DNA of 64,000 nucleotides from Nonomuraea angiospora. Its GTDB lineage: Bacteria; Actinomycetota; Actinomycetes; Streptosporangiales; Streptosporangiaceae. The stretch covers positions 10,230,001-10,294,000 of the forward strand of contig NZ_JADBEK010000001.1 of the NCBI RefSeq assembly GCF_014873145.1. Reading direction: 5' to 3'. Position 1 is the first letter of the stretch. Every line of letters begins with the position of its first letter. The notes under the pieces were generated by a model. It did no database searches, was not told the origin of the DNA, and worked only from the letters and a program-made list of their open reading frames with translations. This document shows positions 44,364 through 53,656 of the stretch, piece after piece. Both the position numbers and the translations under genes were made by a program.

Positions 44364-44373
44364 GGTCAGTGGG
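44356..44373. terminator. Bidirectional terminator between convergent genes
   Basis: CCCACTGA-GG-TCAGTGGG is a perfect dyad that contains both the miaB TGA (44361-44363) and the stop of the convergent gene (44366-44368). It can serve both strands. Confidence 0.65.
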
Positions 44374-45025
44374 TGAGGCGGTTGAGGTAGGCGTAGCAGG
44401 GCTCGCGGCGGAAGTCGTGGAAGGTGGCGCAGGGATCGGCCCCTCCCGAGATCGCCGGGGGCGGGTCCGCGCGCCGGTCCGGCTCCGGGGCGGAGCGTGC
44501 CTGGGGCGGCGCCTGGGGAGTGGGTGAGCTCGCCGGCGGAGGTACGGCCACCTCGTTCCGGGGTGGCGCCGGACGCTTCGGGGCCGTTCTCGCGGGCGGC
44601 GGCGTGGCGACGGAGGCCGGGTGCCGGGTCGTGGGGGCGGGCCGGTGCGGGGTGGGCGCCGGAGGGAGCGGCGGATGGCCGTGGACCGAGGCCGGCGGGC
44701 CCGGGTCGAGGGACGGTACGGCCTCCACCGAGGCCAGGGGATCCGCCGGGACCGGCACTCCGGGTGAGGGAACGACCTGGGTCCACGAGAGATCTTGGAA
44801 CGATCCATCCGATTGATCCGGGACCGGAGTCGCCGAAGGAGAATGCGATCTTGGGGTAAGCGGGCTTTTCTGATCGAATTCGGGCGGGCTTTGCGCGGGC
44901 GGTTCGGCGGAGTTGGTAAATGCCAGGAATATGCCCGCGATCGCGGTCGCGAGCACCCCGGCGACTCCGGTGACCGGCGCGAGGTGGGCGCGGCGACCTG
45001 GGTAAACGGATCCACGAGGGGACAT
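44366..45025 (-). CDS. Proline-rich membrane-anchored hypothetical protein
   Basis: Protein of 219 residues. One membrane helix near residues 15-35 (APVTGVAGVLATAIAGIFLAF) is followed by about 150 residues dominated by Pro, Ser, Ala and Thr, and a short C-terminal conserved-looking end (DPCATFHDFRREPCYAYLNRL) with two Cys that may pair. It is likely an extracytoplasmic stalk. ATG at 45025 has AGGA 8 bp upstream. Family not recognised. Confidence 0.65.
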   Translation of the reverse strand: MSPRGSVYPGRRAHLAPVTGVAGVLATAIAGIFLAFTNSAEPPAQSPPEFDQKSPLTPRSHSPSATPVPDQSDGSFQDLSWTQVVPSPGVPVPADPLASVEAVPSLDPGPPASVHGHPPLPPAPTPHRPAPTTRHPASVATPPPARTAPKRPAPPRNEVAVPPPASSPTPQAPPQARSAPEPDRRADPPPAISGGADPCATFHDFRREPCYAYLNRLTH

Positions 45026-45140
45026 GTCGTGATTCCTTTGTGATTGGTGTGCGAGCATTCATCCGTTGCGGCTAGTGTGGTCCATCACCCGCGGAAGCCG
45101 GTTAGCTTTCGCCGATACGACCGCAGGGAGCTGCACCACC

Positions 45141-45668
45141 ATGCGAGATCCGATAGAGCCGGATCGTCACGAGATCCTGTCCGGGCCGGGGGACACCCGC
45201 CTGGCGGACAAATCCCCGAAGAGCACGAAGAAGACCATCGCCATCGCCGCTTCGGCGCTCGTCGCCGTGCTCGCGGCGGGCGGCGTCGGCTACCTGCTGG
45301 CCGCGAACCCCGCCGGCACCGTCCCGCCGGGCGGCGCCCGTCCCGCGGCCACCCAGAGCACCGCGGGGAACGAGGACCTCGGCGGCGACGACGCCACCAT
45401 GGGCGACGTCACCACCGACGCCCCCGAGGGCGACCCGGCGGCCGGCGCCCCCGACGACGGCAGCATGGGCGACGCCGCCCCCGACCTGGGCACGGGCGAC
45501 GAGCCCACGGGCAGCGACCGCGGCACCGGCCCCGCCACCACGGCCCCCGCCAAGCCGGCCCCCACCAAGTCGGCCCCCACCAAGCCGGCGCAGCCGGCGG
45601 ACGGCGACAACCCCGCCGACGGTCCGGCGGGCGAGCTCAGCGGGCAGTGCGCCAAGAGCGGCTGCTGA
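45141..45668 (+). CDS. Single-pass membrane protein with Ala/Pro/Thr-rich outer region
   Basis: Protein of 175 residues. A charged cytosolic N-terminus of about 40 residues (MRDPIEPDRHEIL) precedes one helix (TIAIAASALVAVLAAGGVGYLLA). The outer region is Asp/Gly/Pro-rich with KPAPTKSAPTKPA repeats and ends QCAKSGC, a C-terminal cysteine pair. It is divergent from the similarly built gene at 44366; the two may be a functional pair or may simply be low-complexity cell-envelope proteins. GGGAG precedes the ATG. Confidence 0.6.
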   Translation: MRDPIEPDRHEILSGPGDTRLADKSPKSTKKTIAIAASALVAVLAAGGVGYLLAANPAGTVPPGGARPAATQSTAGNEDLGGDDATMGDVTTDAPEGDPAAGAPDDGSMGDAAPDLGTGDEPTGSDRGTGPATTAPAKPAPTKSAPTKPAQPADGDNPADGPAGELSGQCAKSGC

Positions 45669-45750
45669 TCCCACCTCGGTCAAGTGGCTCGGCGTTTATT
45701 GGCGGCACTGGACCTACGGCGCGAGCCGCCTCCGTCCGTAGAGTCGCACC

Positions 45751-46500
45751 ATGACGACTGACAGAGCCTCTGTTGACAGGGCCTCCGTCCTGCGCGCGCT
45801 GCACGTGCCGGGAGACCCCGTGATCCTGCCGAACGTCTGGGACGCCGCCTCCGCCCTGGCCGTGCGCGAGGCCGGGTTCCCCGCCGTGGCCACCAGCAGC
45901 GCCGCCGTCGCCCGGGTCCTGGGATACGAGGACGGCGAACGGACGCCGGTCGGCGAGATGATGGCGGCCGTCGCCCGCATCGCCAGGGTCGTGGACGCGC
46001 CGGTCACCGCCGACATCGAGCGCGGCTACGGGCTCAAGCCCGCCGAGCTGGTCGAACGCCTGCTCGCCACCGGAGCCGTGGGCTGCAACCTGGAGGACTC
46101 CGGCGCCGGCGGGCTGATCGATCCCGGCGAGCAGGCGGACTTCCTGGCCGAGGTCCGGGCCGCGGCGGGTCAGGCGCTCGTGATCAACGCGCGGGTCGAC
46201 ACCTACCTGTCCGGCCCGAGGACGCGCGAGGCGGCGCTGGAGCGCGCGCGGCGGTATCTGGCGGCGGGGGCCGACTGCGTCTACCCGATCGGGCTGGCCG
46301 ACGAGGACGAGATCCGGGCCCTGGTGAGCGAGCTGGGCGCGCCGGTGAACGTCTACGTCCGGCCCGGCGCCCCGGAGCCGGCGCGGCTGGCCGAGCTCGG
46401 CGTGGCCCGGATCAGCTTCGGCAGCGGGCTGCACCAGGCCGTCCAGGTCTACGCCCAGGGCCTGATCGCGAAGGTCAGGGCAGGTCGCAGTCCCTTCTGA
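45751..46500 (+). CDS. Isocitrate lyase/PEP mutase family enzyme
   Basis: TIM-barrel enzyme of 249 residues. Family marks: LPNVWDAASALAVREAGFPAVATSS, DIERGYG (Mg-binding acid), GCNLEDSG and NARVDTYL. The catalytic Cys loop of isocitrate and methylisocitrate lyases is absent, so it belongs to the broad oxaloacetate decarboxylase/phosphonopyruvate hydrolase-like branch. Such single genes usually cleave or rearrange a small 2-oxo acid; the substrate is not assigned. ATG at 45751. Confidence 0.85.
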   Translation: MTTDRASVDRASVLRALHVPGDPVILPNVWDAASALAVREAGFPAVATSSAAVARVLGYEDGERTPVGEMMAAVARIARVVDAPVTADIERGYGLKPAELVERLLATGAVGCNLEDSGAGGLIDPGEQADFLAEVRAAAGQALVINARVDTYLSGPRTREAALERARRYLAAGADCVYPIGLADEDEIRALVSELGAPVNVYVRPGAPEPARLAELGVARISFGSGLHQAVQVYAQGLIAKVRAGRSPF

Positions 46501-46525
46501 GCGGGCCGCCGCGTACGCTTGCCCC

Positions 46526-47176
46526 GTGCTTGTCGCCGCGGCCGTCTGCCCGCCCACCCCGCTGATCACGCTCCAGCTCGACGACCTCCGCTCGGCCTGT
46601 CACACGGCGATCGCCGCACTCCACGAGGCCCGTCCCGACGCGCTGATCGTGGTGGGCGGCGCGCAGACCGCGGCGGCGTATGGAGGCCAGGCGGCGGGCA
46701 CCCTCCGCCCGTGGGGGATCGACGTCACGGCCGGGCACGCGGACCCGGCGCTCCCGCTGTCCCTGACCGTGGGGCGCTGGCTGCTGGGCGAGCAGGCCCC
46801 GGACGCCTTCCAGTCCGTCGCGCTCGACGCGCCGAGCGCGGAATGCCTCCTGCTGGGCGAAAAGCTAGGAAAAATCGCGCAAAAGGTGGCGTTGCTGGTC
46901 ATGGCTGACGGCTCCGCCTGCCTCAGCCCGAGGGCCCCCGGCAAGTACGACGAGGCCGCGGGACCGTACAACCACCTGATCGCCAACGCCGTCGCCCAGG
47001 CCGACCCCGCCACCCTCGCCGCCCTCGACCCCGCGCTGGCCGACCGGCTGTGGGCCGGCGGGCGGGCCGCCCTCCAGGTGCTGGCCGGCGCGGCCGGCAC
47101 GCGGAGGTACGACGGCCGCCTGCTCATGGAGACGGCCCCCTACGGCGTGGGCTACTTCGCCGGCCTGTGGACCTGA
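46526..47176 (+). CDS. Class III extradiol dioxygenase-like protein
   Basis: Protein of 216 residues from a GTG start. Opening [16 protein letters not shown], then [16 protein letters not shown] and [30 protein letters not shown] resemble the LigB fold. Compared with true dioxygenases, the usual metal His pair near the N-terminus is replaced (CPPTPLI), so catalysis is doubtful. This gene is regularly found between miaB and miaA in actinomycetes. Its end overlaps the convergent RNase Z gene by 25 bp. Confidence 0.75.
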   Translation: MLVAAAVCPPTPLITLQLDDLRSACHTAIAALHEARPDALIVVGGAQTAAAYGGQAAGTLRPWGIDVTAGHADPALPLSLTVGRWLLGEQAPDAFQSVALDAPSAECLLLGEKLGKIAQKVALLVMADGSACLSPRAPGKYDEAAGPYNHLIANAVAQADPATLAALDPALADRLWAGGRAALQVLAGAAGTRRYDGRLLMETAPYGVGYFAGLWT

Positions 47177-48066
47177 CGCTTCGGCACCGGGATCTTCATC
47201 AGGTCGCGGGCGAGCACGACCTCCCCGTCGAAGTGCCGGCGCACCTCGGCCACGAAGGCCGGCTCGTCGGTGAACCCGTAGCGCTCGGAGAAGTGCGTCA
47301 GCACCAGCCTGCGCACCCCCGCGTCCGCCGCCACCAGCCCCGCCTCGAACGCCGTCAGATGCCCGTACTCCTTGGCCAGCGCGCTCTCCGGCGACAGGAA
47401 CGTGCACTCGATCACCAGCAGGTCCGCGCCCCAGGCCAGCTCGAAGACGGTGTCGCAGAGCCGCGTGTCCATGACGAACGCCGCGCTCTGCCCCGGCCTG
47501 GGCACGCTGCACTGGTCGAGCGTGACCCCGCGCACGGAGCCGGTGCGCTGGAGCTCGCCGACCTCCGGGCCGCGGATGCCGTACGCGGCCAGCCGGTCGG
47601 GCAGCATCGTGCGGCCGTCCGGCTCCTGGACGCGGTAGCCGTACGACTCGACGGGGTGGGACAGGCGGCGCGCGGTCAGCGAGCCGACGGAGGCCAGGTC
47701 GCCGGAGAGCGGGTGCTCGGAGATCACCGAGGTGTCGGCGAAGGCGGCGGCGTGGCGGAGCCTGCGCCAGTATTCGGTGCCGGAGCCGGGGAAGACCGCG
47801 CGCACCGGGTGCCTGACCTTGTCACGCGCGATGCGTTGCACGACCCCGGGCACGCCCAGGCAGTGGTCGCCGTGGAAGTGCGTGACGCAGATCCAGTGCA
47901 CGTCGTTGGCGCTTACCCCGGCGTGCAGCATCTGCCGCTGCGTGCCCTCGCCGGGGTCGAAAAGGAAGCCTTGTCCATCCCAGCGCAGAAGGTAACCGTT
48001 GTGGTTACGGTGTCGGGTAGGAACCGCGCTGGAAGTGCCCAGCACCACCAACTCACGTGAGGACAT
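47152..48066 (-). CDS. rnz: Ribonuclease Z-like metallo-beta-lactamase fold nuclease
   Basis: Zinc phosphodiesterase that trims tRNA 3' ends, 304 residues. The motif [10 protein letters not shown] (HxHxDH) and distal ligands in VMDTRL and [10 protein letters not shown] are present. The start [12 protein letters not shown] is characteristic. ATG at 48066 leaves just one base to the divergent alkyltransferase ATG at 48068, so each promoter must lie in the other gene or the transcripts be leaderless. An upstream GTG at 48129 would overlap the neighbour by about 60 bp. Confidence 0.9.
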   Translation of the reverse strand: MSSRELVVLGTSSAVPTRHRNHNGYLLRWDGQGFLFDPGEGTQRQMLHAGVSANDVHWICVTHFHGDHCLGVPGVVQRIARDKVRHPVRAVFPGSGTEYWRRLRHAAAFADTSVISEHPLSGDLASVGSLTARRLSHPVESYGYRVQEPDGRTMLPDRLAAYGIRGPEVGELQRTGSVRGVTLDQCSVPRPGQSAAFVMDTRLCDTVFELAWGADLLVIECTFLSPESALAKEYGHLTAFEAGLVAADAGVRRLVLTHFSERYGFTDEPAFVAEVRRHFDGEVVLARDLMKIPVPKRQVHRPAK

Positions 48067-48067
48067 G

Positions 48068-48577
48068 ATGACCACAGTCACGTTCGCCGAGGTGCCGACG
48101 CCGGTAGGGCCGTTCGTGCTGGCCGTCACCGAGGTCGGGATCGTCGCGTCGGGCTGGAGGTCCCGGCCGCGGCTGGACGAGCGGCTCGGCCTGGCTGAAG
48201 TCCATGATTCGGATCGTACGGCCTTCGCGGTCGCCGAGCTGAACGCTTATTTCGCCGGCGAGCTGAAGGCCTTCGAGACGCCGGTGGACTGGCGGCTGAT
48301 GTCCGGCTCGCGGCTGCGGGTGCTCCAGACGCTGCACAGGGTCCCGTACGGCACCGCCGTCACCTACGGCGAACTGGCCACGCGCAGCGGCTCCGGCGTG
48401 CCCGCGCGCGGCATCGGCTCGATCATGGGCTCCAACCCCATCCCCATCATCGTGCCCTGCCACCGCGTGATCGCGGGCAACGGCCTGGGCGGGTTCAGCG
48501 GGGGCGAGGGCGTGGAGACCAAGCGCTGGCTGCTCACCCACGAGGGGTACCTGCAGCCGACACTCCTCGACCTCTAG
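48068..48577 (+). CDS. Methylated-DNA-protein-cysteine methyltransferase (Ogt type)
   Basis: DNA-repair alkyltransferase of 169 residues that removes O6-alkyl groups from guanine onto its own cysteine. The active-site motif [11 protein letters not shown] is intact and is followed by GGFSGG. The N-terminal domain is short ([21 protein letters not shown]). GAGG precedes the ATG at 48068. miaA starts 13 bp after its stop, so they probably share a transcript. Confidence 0.92.
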   Translation: MTTVTFAEVPTPVGPFVLAVTEVGIVASGWRSRPRLDERLGLAEVHDSDRTAFAVAELNAYFAGELKAFETPVDWRLMSGSRLRVLQTLHRVPYGTAVTYGELATRSGSGVPARGIGSIMGSNPIPIIVPCHRVIAGNGLGGFSGGEGVETKRWLLTHEGYLQPTLLDL

Positions 48578-48590
48578 CAGACTTGTCCCT

Positions 48591-49496
48591 GTGCGCCAGC
48601 AGCCAGTGATCGCCGTCGTGGGCCCCACGGCGGCCGGGAAGTCCGACCTCGCCGTGGACATCGCGCTCCGCCTCGGGGGCGAGTGCGTCAACGCCGACTC
48701 CATGCAGCTCTACCGCGGCATGGACATCGGCACGGCCAAGCTCACCCCCGCCGAGCAGCGCGGCGTCCCCCACCACCTGCTGGACGTCTGGGACGTCACG
48801 GTCACGGCCAGCGTGGCCGAATACCAGAAGCTGGCCAGGCAGGTCATCGACTCCGTCGAGGTGCCCGTGCTGGTCGGCGGCAGCGGCCTGTACGTGCGGG
48901 CGGCCATCGACGAGCTGGAGTTCCCCGGCACCGACCCGGAGATCCGGGCCAGGCTGGAGGGCGAGCTGGCCGAGCGCGGCCCCGCCCCGCTCTACGAGCG
49001 CCTGCGCGAGCTCGACCCGGTGGCCGCGGCGGCGATCCTGCCGAGCAACGGCCGCCGCATCGTCCGCGCGCTGGAGGTGATCGAGCACTCCGGGCGCCCG
49101 TTCTCGGCCACCATGCCCGGCTACGACGCCGTCTACCCGAGCGTGCAGATCGGCCTCGACGTGCCCAGGCCGGAGCTGGACGAGCGGATCGCGCTCAGGG
49201 TCGAGCGCATGTGGCGGGCGGGTCTGGTCGAGGAGGTGCGGGGGCTGCTCGGGCAGGGCCTGGCCGAGGGCCGCACGGCGAGCCGCGCCCTCGGATACGC
49301 CCAGGTCATCCGCTTCCTGGAGGGGGAGTGGAGCGAGGAGCAGGCGATCGAGGAGACCGTCAGGACCACCAGGCGCTTCGCCCGCCGCCAGGAGTCGTGG
49401 TTCCGCCGCGATCCCAGGGTGCGCTGGGTGCCGTACGACGCCCCGGATCTGCTTGAGCGGTCCCTCGCGCTGATCTCCGCAAACCCGTTCGCATAA
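48591..49496 (+). CDS. miaA: tRNA dimethylallyltransferase MiaA
   Basis: Prenyltransferase that adds dimethylallyl to A37 of tRNAs reading UNN codons, 301 residues. P-loop GPTAAGKS at residues 11-18, DSMQLYRGMDIGTAK, GGSGLYVRA and the NGRRIVRALEV helix are present. GTG start at 48591. dapF follows after 9 bp. It makes the substrate for MiaB. Confidence 0.97.
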   Translation: MRQQPVIAVVGPTAAGKSDLAVDIALRLGGECVNADSMQLYRGMDIGTAKLTPAEQRGVPHHLLDVWDVTVTASVAEYQKLARQVIDSVEVPVLVGGSGLYVRAAIDELEFPGTDPEIRARLEGELAERGPAPLYERLRELDPVAAAAILPSNGRRIVRALEVIEHSGRPFSATMPGYDAVYPSVQIGLDVPRPELDERIALRVERMWRAGLVEEVRGLLGQGLAEGRTASRALGYAQVIRFLEGEWSEEQAIEETVRTTRRFARRQESWFRRDPRVRWVPYDAPDLLERSLALISANPFA

Positions 49497-49505
49497 GCTT
49501 GTAAA

Positions 49506-50318
49506 ATGCGGTTTCTTAAGGGGCACGGCACCGAGAACGACTTCGTCATCCTTCCCGACCCTGGCGGAGAGGCGGGCGTGACCGCCTCGCTCGTCGCCAA
49601 GATCTGCGACAGGAGAGCCGGCATAGGGGCTGACGGCGTGCTGGTGGTGACGCGCACCAAGGAGAGCCCTGAGGTGGCCGAGCACGCCGCCGTGGCCGAG
49701 TGGTTCATGGACTATCGCAACGCCGACGGCAGCGTGGCCGAGATGTGCGGCAACGGCGTGCGGGTGTTCGCCCGTTACCTGCTCGACGAGGGGCTGGAGA
49801 AGCCCGGCGAGTTCATGCTGGCCACCAGGGGCGGCGTGCGCAGGGTCCGCGTCGAGCCCAACGGCGACATCACCGTCGACATGGGCAAGCCCGTCGTCCG
49901 CGGCGAGAGCGTGGCGACCGTCGGCGGCCAGGAATACACGGGGATCCACGTCGACATGGGCAACCCCCACCTGGCCTGCGCCATCGGCGACCCCGTCGTC
50001 CAGCTCGACCTCCACTACCAGCCGGGCTTCGACCCCGGTGTCTTCCCCGCCGGGGTCAACATCGAGCTGTTCAACCCCGTCGGCACCCGCCGCGCGGTCA
50101 TGCGCGTCCACGAGCGCGGCTGCGGGGAGACCCGCTCCTGCGGCACCGGCACGGTGGCCACGGCCGTCGCCGCCGCGGCCCTGACGGGCGAGACCACCGG
50201 CACCTGGACGATCGAGGTGCCGGGCGGCACGCTGACCGTCGTCCTGGAGGAGGAGACGAGCTACCTTTCCGGCCCCGCGGTCATCGTGGCCAGGGGCGAG
50301 CTGATGCTTGCAGAATAA
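49506..50318 (+). CDS. dapF: Diaminopimelate epimerase
   Basis: Converts LL- to meso-diaminopimelate for lysine and peptidoglycan, 270 residues. Both catalytic cysteines are visible: EMCGNGVRVFARY in the first domain and RSCGTGTVATAVA in the second. The start RFLKGHGTENDFVILPD is typical. ATG at 49506, 9 bp behind miaA. Confidence 0.97.
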   Translation: MRFLKGHGTENDFVILPDPGGEAGVTASLVAKICDRRAGIGADGVLVVTRTKESPEVAEHAAVAEWFMDYRNADGSVAEMCGNGVRVFARYLLDEGLEKPGEFMLATRGGVRRVRVEPNGDITVDMGKPVVRGESVATVGGQEYTGIHVDMGNPHLACAIGDPVVQLDLHYQPGFDPGVFPAGVNIELFNPVGTRRAVMRVHERGCGETRSCGTGTVATAVAAAALTGETTGTWTIEVPGGTLTVVLEEETSYLSGPAVIVARGELMLAE

Positions 50319-50338
50319 TGTTCTCTTGAGGGATGCTG

Positions 50339-50367
50339 GGTCCACTTCCCGAACTGAGAGGTGGACC
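50339..50367 (+). promoter_or_regulatory. Hairpin covering the start of the SCO6745-like gene
   Basis: GGTCCAC (50339-50345) pairs perfectly with GTGGACC (50361-50367), which directly abuts the ATG at 50368. The ribosome-binding sequence GAGAGG lies in the loop next to the closing pair. It may limit translation initiation. Confidence 0.4.
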
Positions 50368-51123
50368 ATGGCTGACCCACGCACCACCGCGACACAGGTC
50401 AAGGCGGCGATCGGCCAGTACGGCGGCGGGTTCATGATCTCCAGAGAGGCCAAGGCCGTCTGTGAGGAATACGGCCTCGGCGCCCGCGAGCTCTACTTCC
50501 GGGGCCGCTGCGGCGTGCTCGGCGAATGCGACGCCGACGTCGTCAATTCGGTCGTCGTCTTCTTCCCGCCCGACCACGTCGAGCAGAGCTGGAACGGCGG
50601 CCGCAAGCTCCCCGTCGAACAGGCCGTCGAGCTGTACGCCGAGATCTGCAGGGCCTGGGGCCGGCGCAAGCTGGGCGGCTACGACGGCTGCGCGAGGCTC
50701 GCGGAGCTGCTCCAGCCGGTCGTCGAAGCCGCCCCGTGCGCGGGCGTCCCGCTGTTCGCGGGCTGGCGGGCCGTGCCGCTGCCCGACGACCCGCCGGCGC
50801 GGGCCGTGCAGCTCATGCACGTCGTACGCGAGCTGCGCGGCGGACTGCACGCCAACGCCGTGATCGCGGCCGGCCTGCACCCGCTGGAGGCCACGCTCGC
50901 GAGCGGCCACGACGCGACCCCGTTCGGGGCCACCACGGGAGAGATGATCGCCAAGTTCTTCCAGTGGCCGGAGCCGTACGCCACGCCGGGTCCGGAGGTC
51001 GTGGCGCGCCGCGCCGCGGTGGAGGAGACGACGGACGACCTGATGGCATCGGTGTTTTCGGTCCTTGACAGCAGCGAAACGGACGAGCTGATCGGCCTTC
51101 TGCGTTTTGGGGACGCTCGTTGA
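50368..51123 (+). CDS. SCO6745-like helical protein
   Basis: Protein of 251 residues of an actinobacterial family named after Streptomyces SCO6745; function unknown, fold resembling helix-turn-helix regulators. Visible marks: EYGLGARELYFRGRCGVLGEC, FFPPDHVEQSWN, and VVRELRGGLHANAVIAAGLHPLEA. GAGAGGTGG precedes the ATG. The stop codon is 20 bp before the TPR-like gene. Confidence 0.8.
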   Translation: MADPRTTATQVKAAIGQYGGGFMISREAKAVCEEYGLGARELYFRGRCGVLGECDADVVNSVVVFFPPDHVEQSWNGGRKLPVEQAVELYAEICRAWGRRKLGGYDGCARLAELLQPVVEAAPCAGVPLFAGWRAVPLPDDPPARAVQLMHVVRELRGGLHANAVIAAGLHPLEATLASGHDATPFGATTGEMIAKFFQWPEPYATPGPEVVARRAAVEETTDDLMASVFSVLDSSETDELIGLLRFGDAR

Positions 51124-51142
51124 CCTGGCAGACTGGCTGCCC

Positions 51143-53419
51143 ATGGACGTGGACATCTGGGCCTGGGTCGGCGAAACCCAGCAGCAGCTTTCCGAGGCGG
51201 GCAACGTTGGCCTCGCCATGGCGCTGGGAGACCTCCCCGCACAGGCCTACGAGGGCCGATATCCGCAGCTCGACGTCATGGCCCCGGCCATCGCGCAGCA
51301 GGCCGAGGCCCTTGAGCTGCCCTGGCTCGAGTTCTACGCCCGCTACTGGCACCTGATCGGCCGCATCGGCGACCGGGCGCAGGGCGCGGTCGCCGTCGAC
51401 GACGCGCAGCAGCTGCTGGCGTTCGCCCAGCGCGAAGACGTCCGCGAGTGCCCGGCCGCCCCGGCGGCGGTCGAGGCCCTCGCCGTCGCCTGGGCCAACA
51501 CCGACGGCCCCGGCTACGCGAGCGAGCGCCTGGAGGCGCTCGGGGCGCACCTCGAGGGCATGAGCCCGGAGAAGTCCGCCTTCACGGGCCTGGTCACCCA
51601 GTACGTCGCCGCGCTCATCGACGCCGGCAAGCCTGGCGAGGCCGTGACCTACGCCGAGTCCGCCGTCGAGCGGCTGCGGGTCGCGGGCCGCGAGGCGAGC
51701 TGGGAGCTCGGCGCCGAGAGCGCCCGCGCGCTGCTCGCCGCGGGCCGCGCCGACGACGCCCTCACCGCGCTGCAGGCCGCGGCCGAGTTCCAGGCCGACG
51801 ACCCGGTGGCCAAGGAGCACCGCGACGGCGTGCGCCGGGCCCTGATCCTCGCCACGCTCGGCCGCACCGCCGAGGCCGTGGACGCGCTGCCCGACCTCGA
51901 CGTGGTCGGCGAGCACCCGCGCGTGTTCGTGGAGTGGTCGCAGGCGGTCAGCAAGCTGGCCGGCTCGTCCCAGATCACCAACACCTGGCAGCTCGGCCGC
52001 GTGCTGCGCCAGTGGATCGACTACTTCGGCATGATGGGCGGCTACCGCGCCCGCGTCGAGCTCGCGCTGGTCGCCGGCGACCTGGCCATCGCCAGGCAGG
52101 GCGTGTGGCAGGCCAGGCTGCTGGCCGACCTGACCGAGTCCGCCGCCGCCGAGCTGCGCGAGAGCGAGGGCGTCGCCGACCGCGTCGCCGCCCTGCGGGC
52201 CGCCGCCGACGCCACCTCCGAGCCCGAGGCCCCGGGCCCGCTCGACGAGCGCGTCGGCCTCTTCGACGCCGCCGACGGCTTCAACGCCGACCCGGAGCGG
52301 TGGGTCGGCTGGCTGGCGCCGCTGTCCGGGGAGGACCTGGAGGCCACCCGCCGCCACACCACCACGCTCGGCTTCCTCGGCTACCCGGCCACCGGCGCCG
52401 ACATCTACTGGAAGATGCTGGTCGACACCGGCGACATCGCCACCGCCGACTCCGACGACGTGGCCTACCTGACCACGCTGCTCGTCGAGGCCCGCCAGGA
52501 CGAGCGGCTCGAGCAGATGGCCGCGATGCTGCCGCACGCCGCCCAGCACCTCACGCTGGCCCGGCTGCACAGCGCGCGCGAGCGCTGGGAGGAGACGGTC
52601 GAGGCCGCCGAGCACGCCGTCGCGGCCGGCGCCGGGCTCGACGCCCGCCGCCTGCTGTCCGGCGCCGCCCAGCAGCTCGACGCCAACTCCAGGGCCGCGG
52701 AGGTGCTGCTGGAGGTGATCGACGAGCTCGCCGACGAGGACGTCTGGCGCATGATCGTCATGGCCACCTCGGCGGAGGACTGGGACACCGTACGCAAGGG
52801 CGCGGCCAAGATCGGCATGCCGATCAAGTCCAAGGAGGGCCCGATCGAGGAGGAGATGGGCCTCATCAGGCTCATCCTCCCCGCGCCCGACGGCGGCCAG
52901 CGCCAGGTGCTGTCCATCCGCACCGGCCCCGCCACGGCCCGCCTCGCCCTGCCGCAGCCGCGCGGCATGGACTACAACGCCGGCGACCTGGTCGTCTTCG
53001 ACCCGCAGCTGCTGGAGCCGGTGCCCGACGACCCGCAGGAGCAGCAGAACTTCGTGCCGCCGTTCGCCGCGGTGCGCATCCTGCGGCCCGGCGGCTACAC
53101 CAGCTACTTCTTCGACGGCGCGGCGCCGAGCGAGGAGGACTGGGCGGAGTTCACCGAGGTCATGGCCGAGCGCGGCTGGCCCATGTGGGTCTACAGCGAC
53201 GAGAACTACACCATCACCCACCCGAGCACGGGCGAGTCGCTGCCCGGGGTCTTCGGCTGGGTCGCGGTCCCGCCGAACGTGTCGCCCTCCGAGGTCGACG
53301 CGCTGCTCGACGACGCCACGGAGCGGTGGGTGCACCCGCTGGCCTGGCTCGACCTGGCCCGCGAGATCGACGTCGAGGTCGAGCGGCACGAGCGGATCGT
53401 CAAGGAATACGGCCTCTGA
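51143..53419 (+). CDS. Large TPR-like helical repeat protein
   Basis: Cytosolic protein of 758 residues. Residues 1-560 are mostly Ala/Leu/Glu helices in pairs (for example EALAVAWANTDGP, ALLAAGRADDALTALQAAAEF, VALILATLGRTAEAVDAL-like), as in tetratricopeptide proteins. A distinct C-terminal domain (about 570-758) is beta-rich: MGLIRLILPAPDGGQ, PQPRGMDYNAGDLVVFDP and YTSYFFDGAAPSEEDW. No membrane helix or signal. ATG at 51143 chosen; a TTG at 51107 is possible. I cannot assign a function; scaffolding is inferred from the repeats. Confidence 0.75.
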   Translation: MDVDIWAWVGETQQQLSEAGNVGLAMALGDLPAQAYEGRYPQLDVMAPAIAQQAEALELPWLEFYARYWHLIGRIGDRAQGAVAVDDAQQLLAFAQREDVRECPAAPAAVEALAVAWANTDGPGYASERLEALGAHLEGMSPEKSAFTGLVTQYVAALIDAGKPGEAVTYAESAVERLRVAGREASWELGAESARALLAAGRADDALTALQAAAEFQADDPVAKEHRDGVRRALILATLGRTAEAVDALPDLDVVGEHPRVFVEWSQAVSKLAGSSQITNTWQLGRVLRQWIDYFGMMGGYRARVELALVAGDLAIARQGVWQARLLADLTESAAAELRESEGVADRVAALRAAADATSEPEAPGPLDERVGLFDAADGFNADPERWVGWLAPLSGEDLEATRRHTTTLGFLGYPATGADIYWKMLVDTGDIATADSDDVAYLTTLLVEARQDERLEQMAAMLPHAAQHLTLARLHSARERWEETVEAAEHAVAAGAGLDARRLLSGAAQQLDANSRAAEVLLEVIDELADEDVWRMIVMATSAEDWDTVRKGAAKIGMPIKSKEGPIEEEMGLIRLILPAPDGGQRQVLSIRTGPATARLALPQPRGMDYNAGDLVVFDPQLLEPVPDDPQEQQNFVPPFAAVRILRPGGYTSYFFDGAAPSEEDWAEFTEVMAERGWPMWVYSDENYTITHPSTGESLPGVFGWVAVPPNVSPSEVDALLDDATERWVHPLAWLDLAREIDVEVERHERIVKEYGL

Positions 53420-53428
53420 CGGCACCGT

Positions 53429-53472
53429 CCCGGGGGAAGGGCGTCGCCCACGTGCGGCGCCCGCCCCCCGGG
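53429..53472 (+). terminator. GC-rich hairpin after the TPR-like gene
   Basis: CCCGGGGG (53429-53436) pairs with CCCCCGGG (53465-53472) around a loop that itself contains GGGC-GTC-GCCC. It is 10 bp past the stop codon. The rest of 53473-53656 has no clear gene. Confidence 0.55.
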
Positions 53473-53656
53473 TCGTGCTCACCGCCCCCTGAACAAGGGC
53501 CAACCGATGCGGGCCACGGCACGTTGCGCTCGTGACCCGTGCGCGGCATTCTGGAGCGCCGGGTCGATGGGCGCGGCAGGGATGGGCGCCGCTGCGCGGT
53601 GCTCGGTCCTGCGCGGTCGCGTCGCCGTGTGGGTGAGCGGGAAGGCGGGATGTGAC

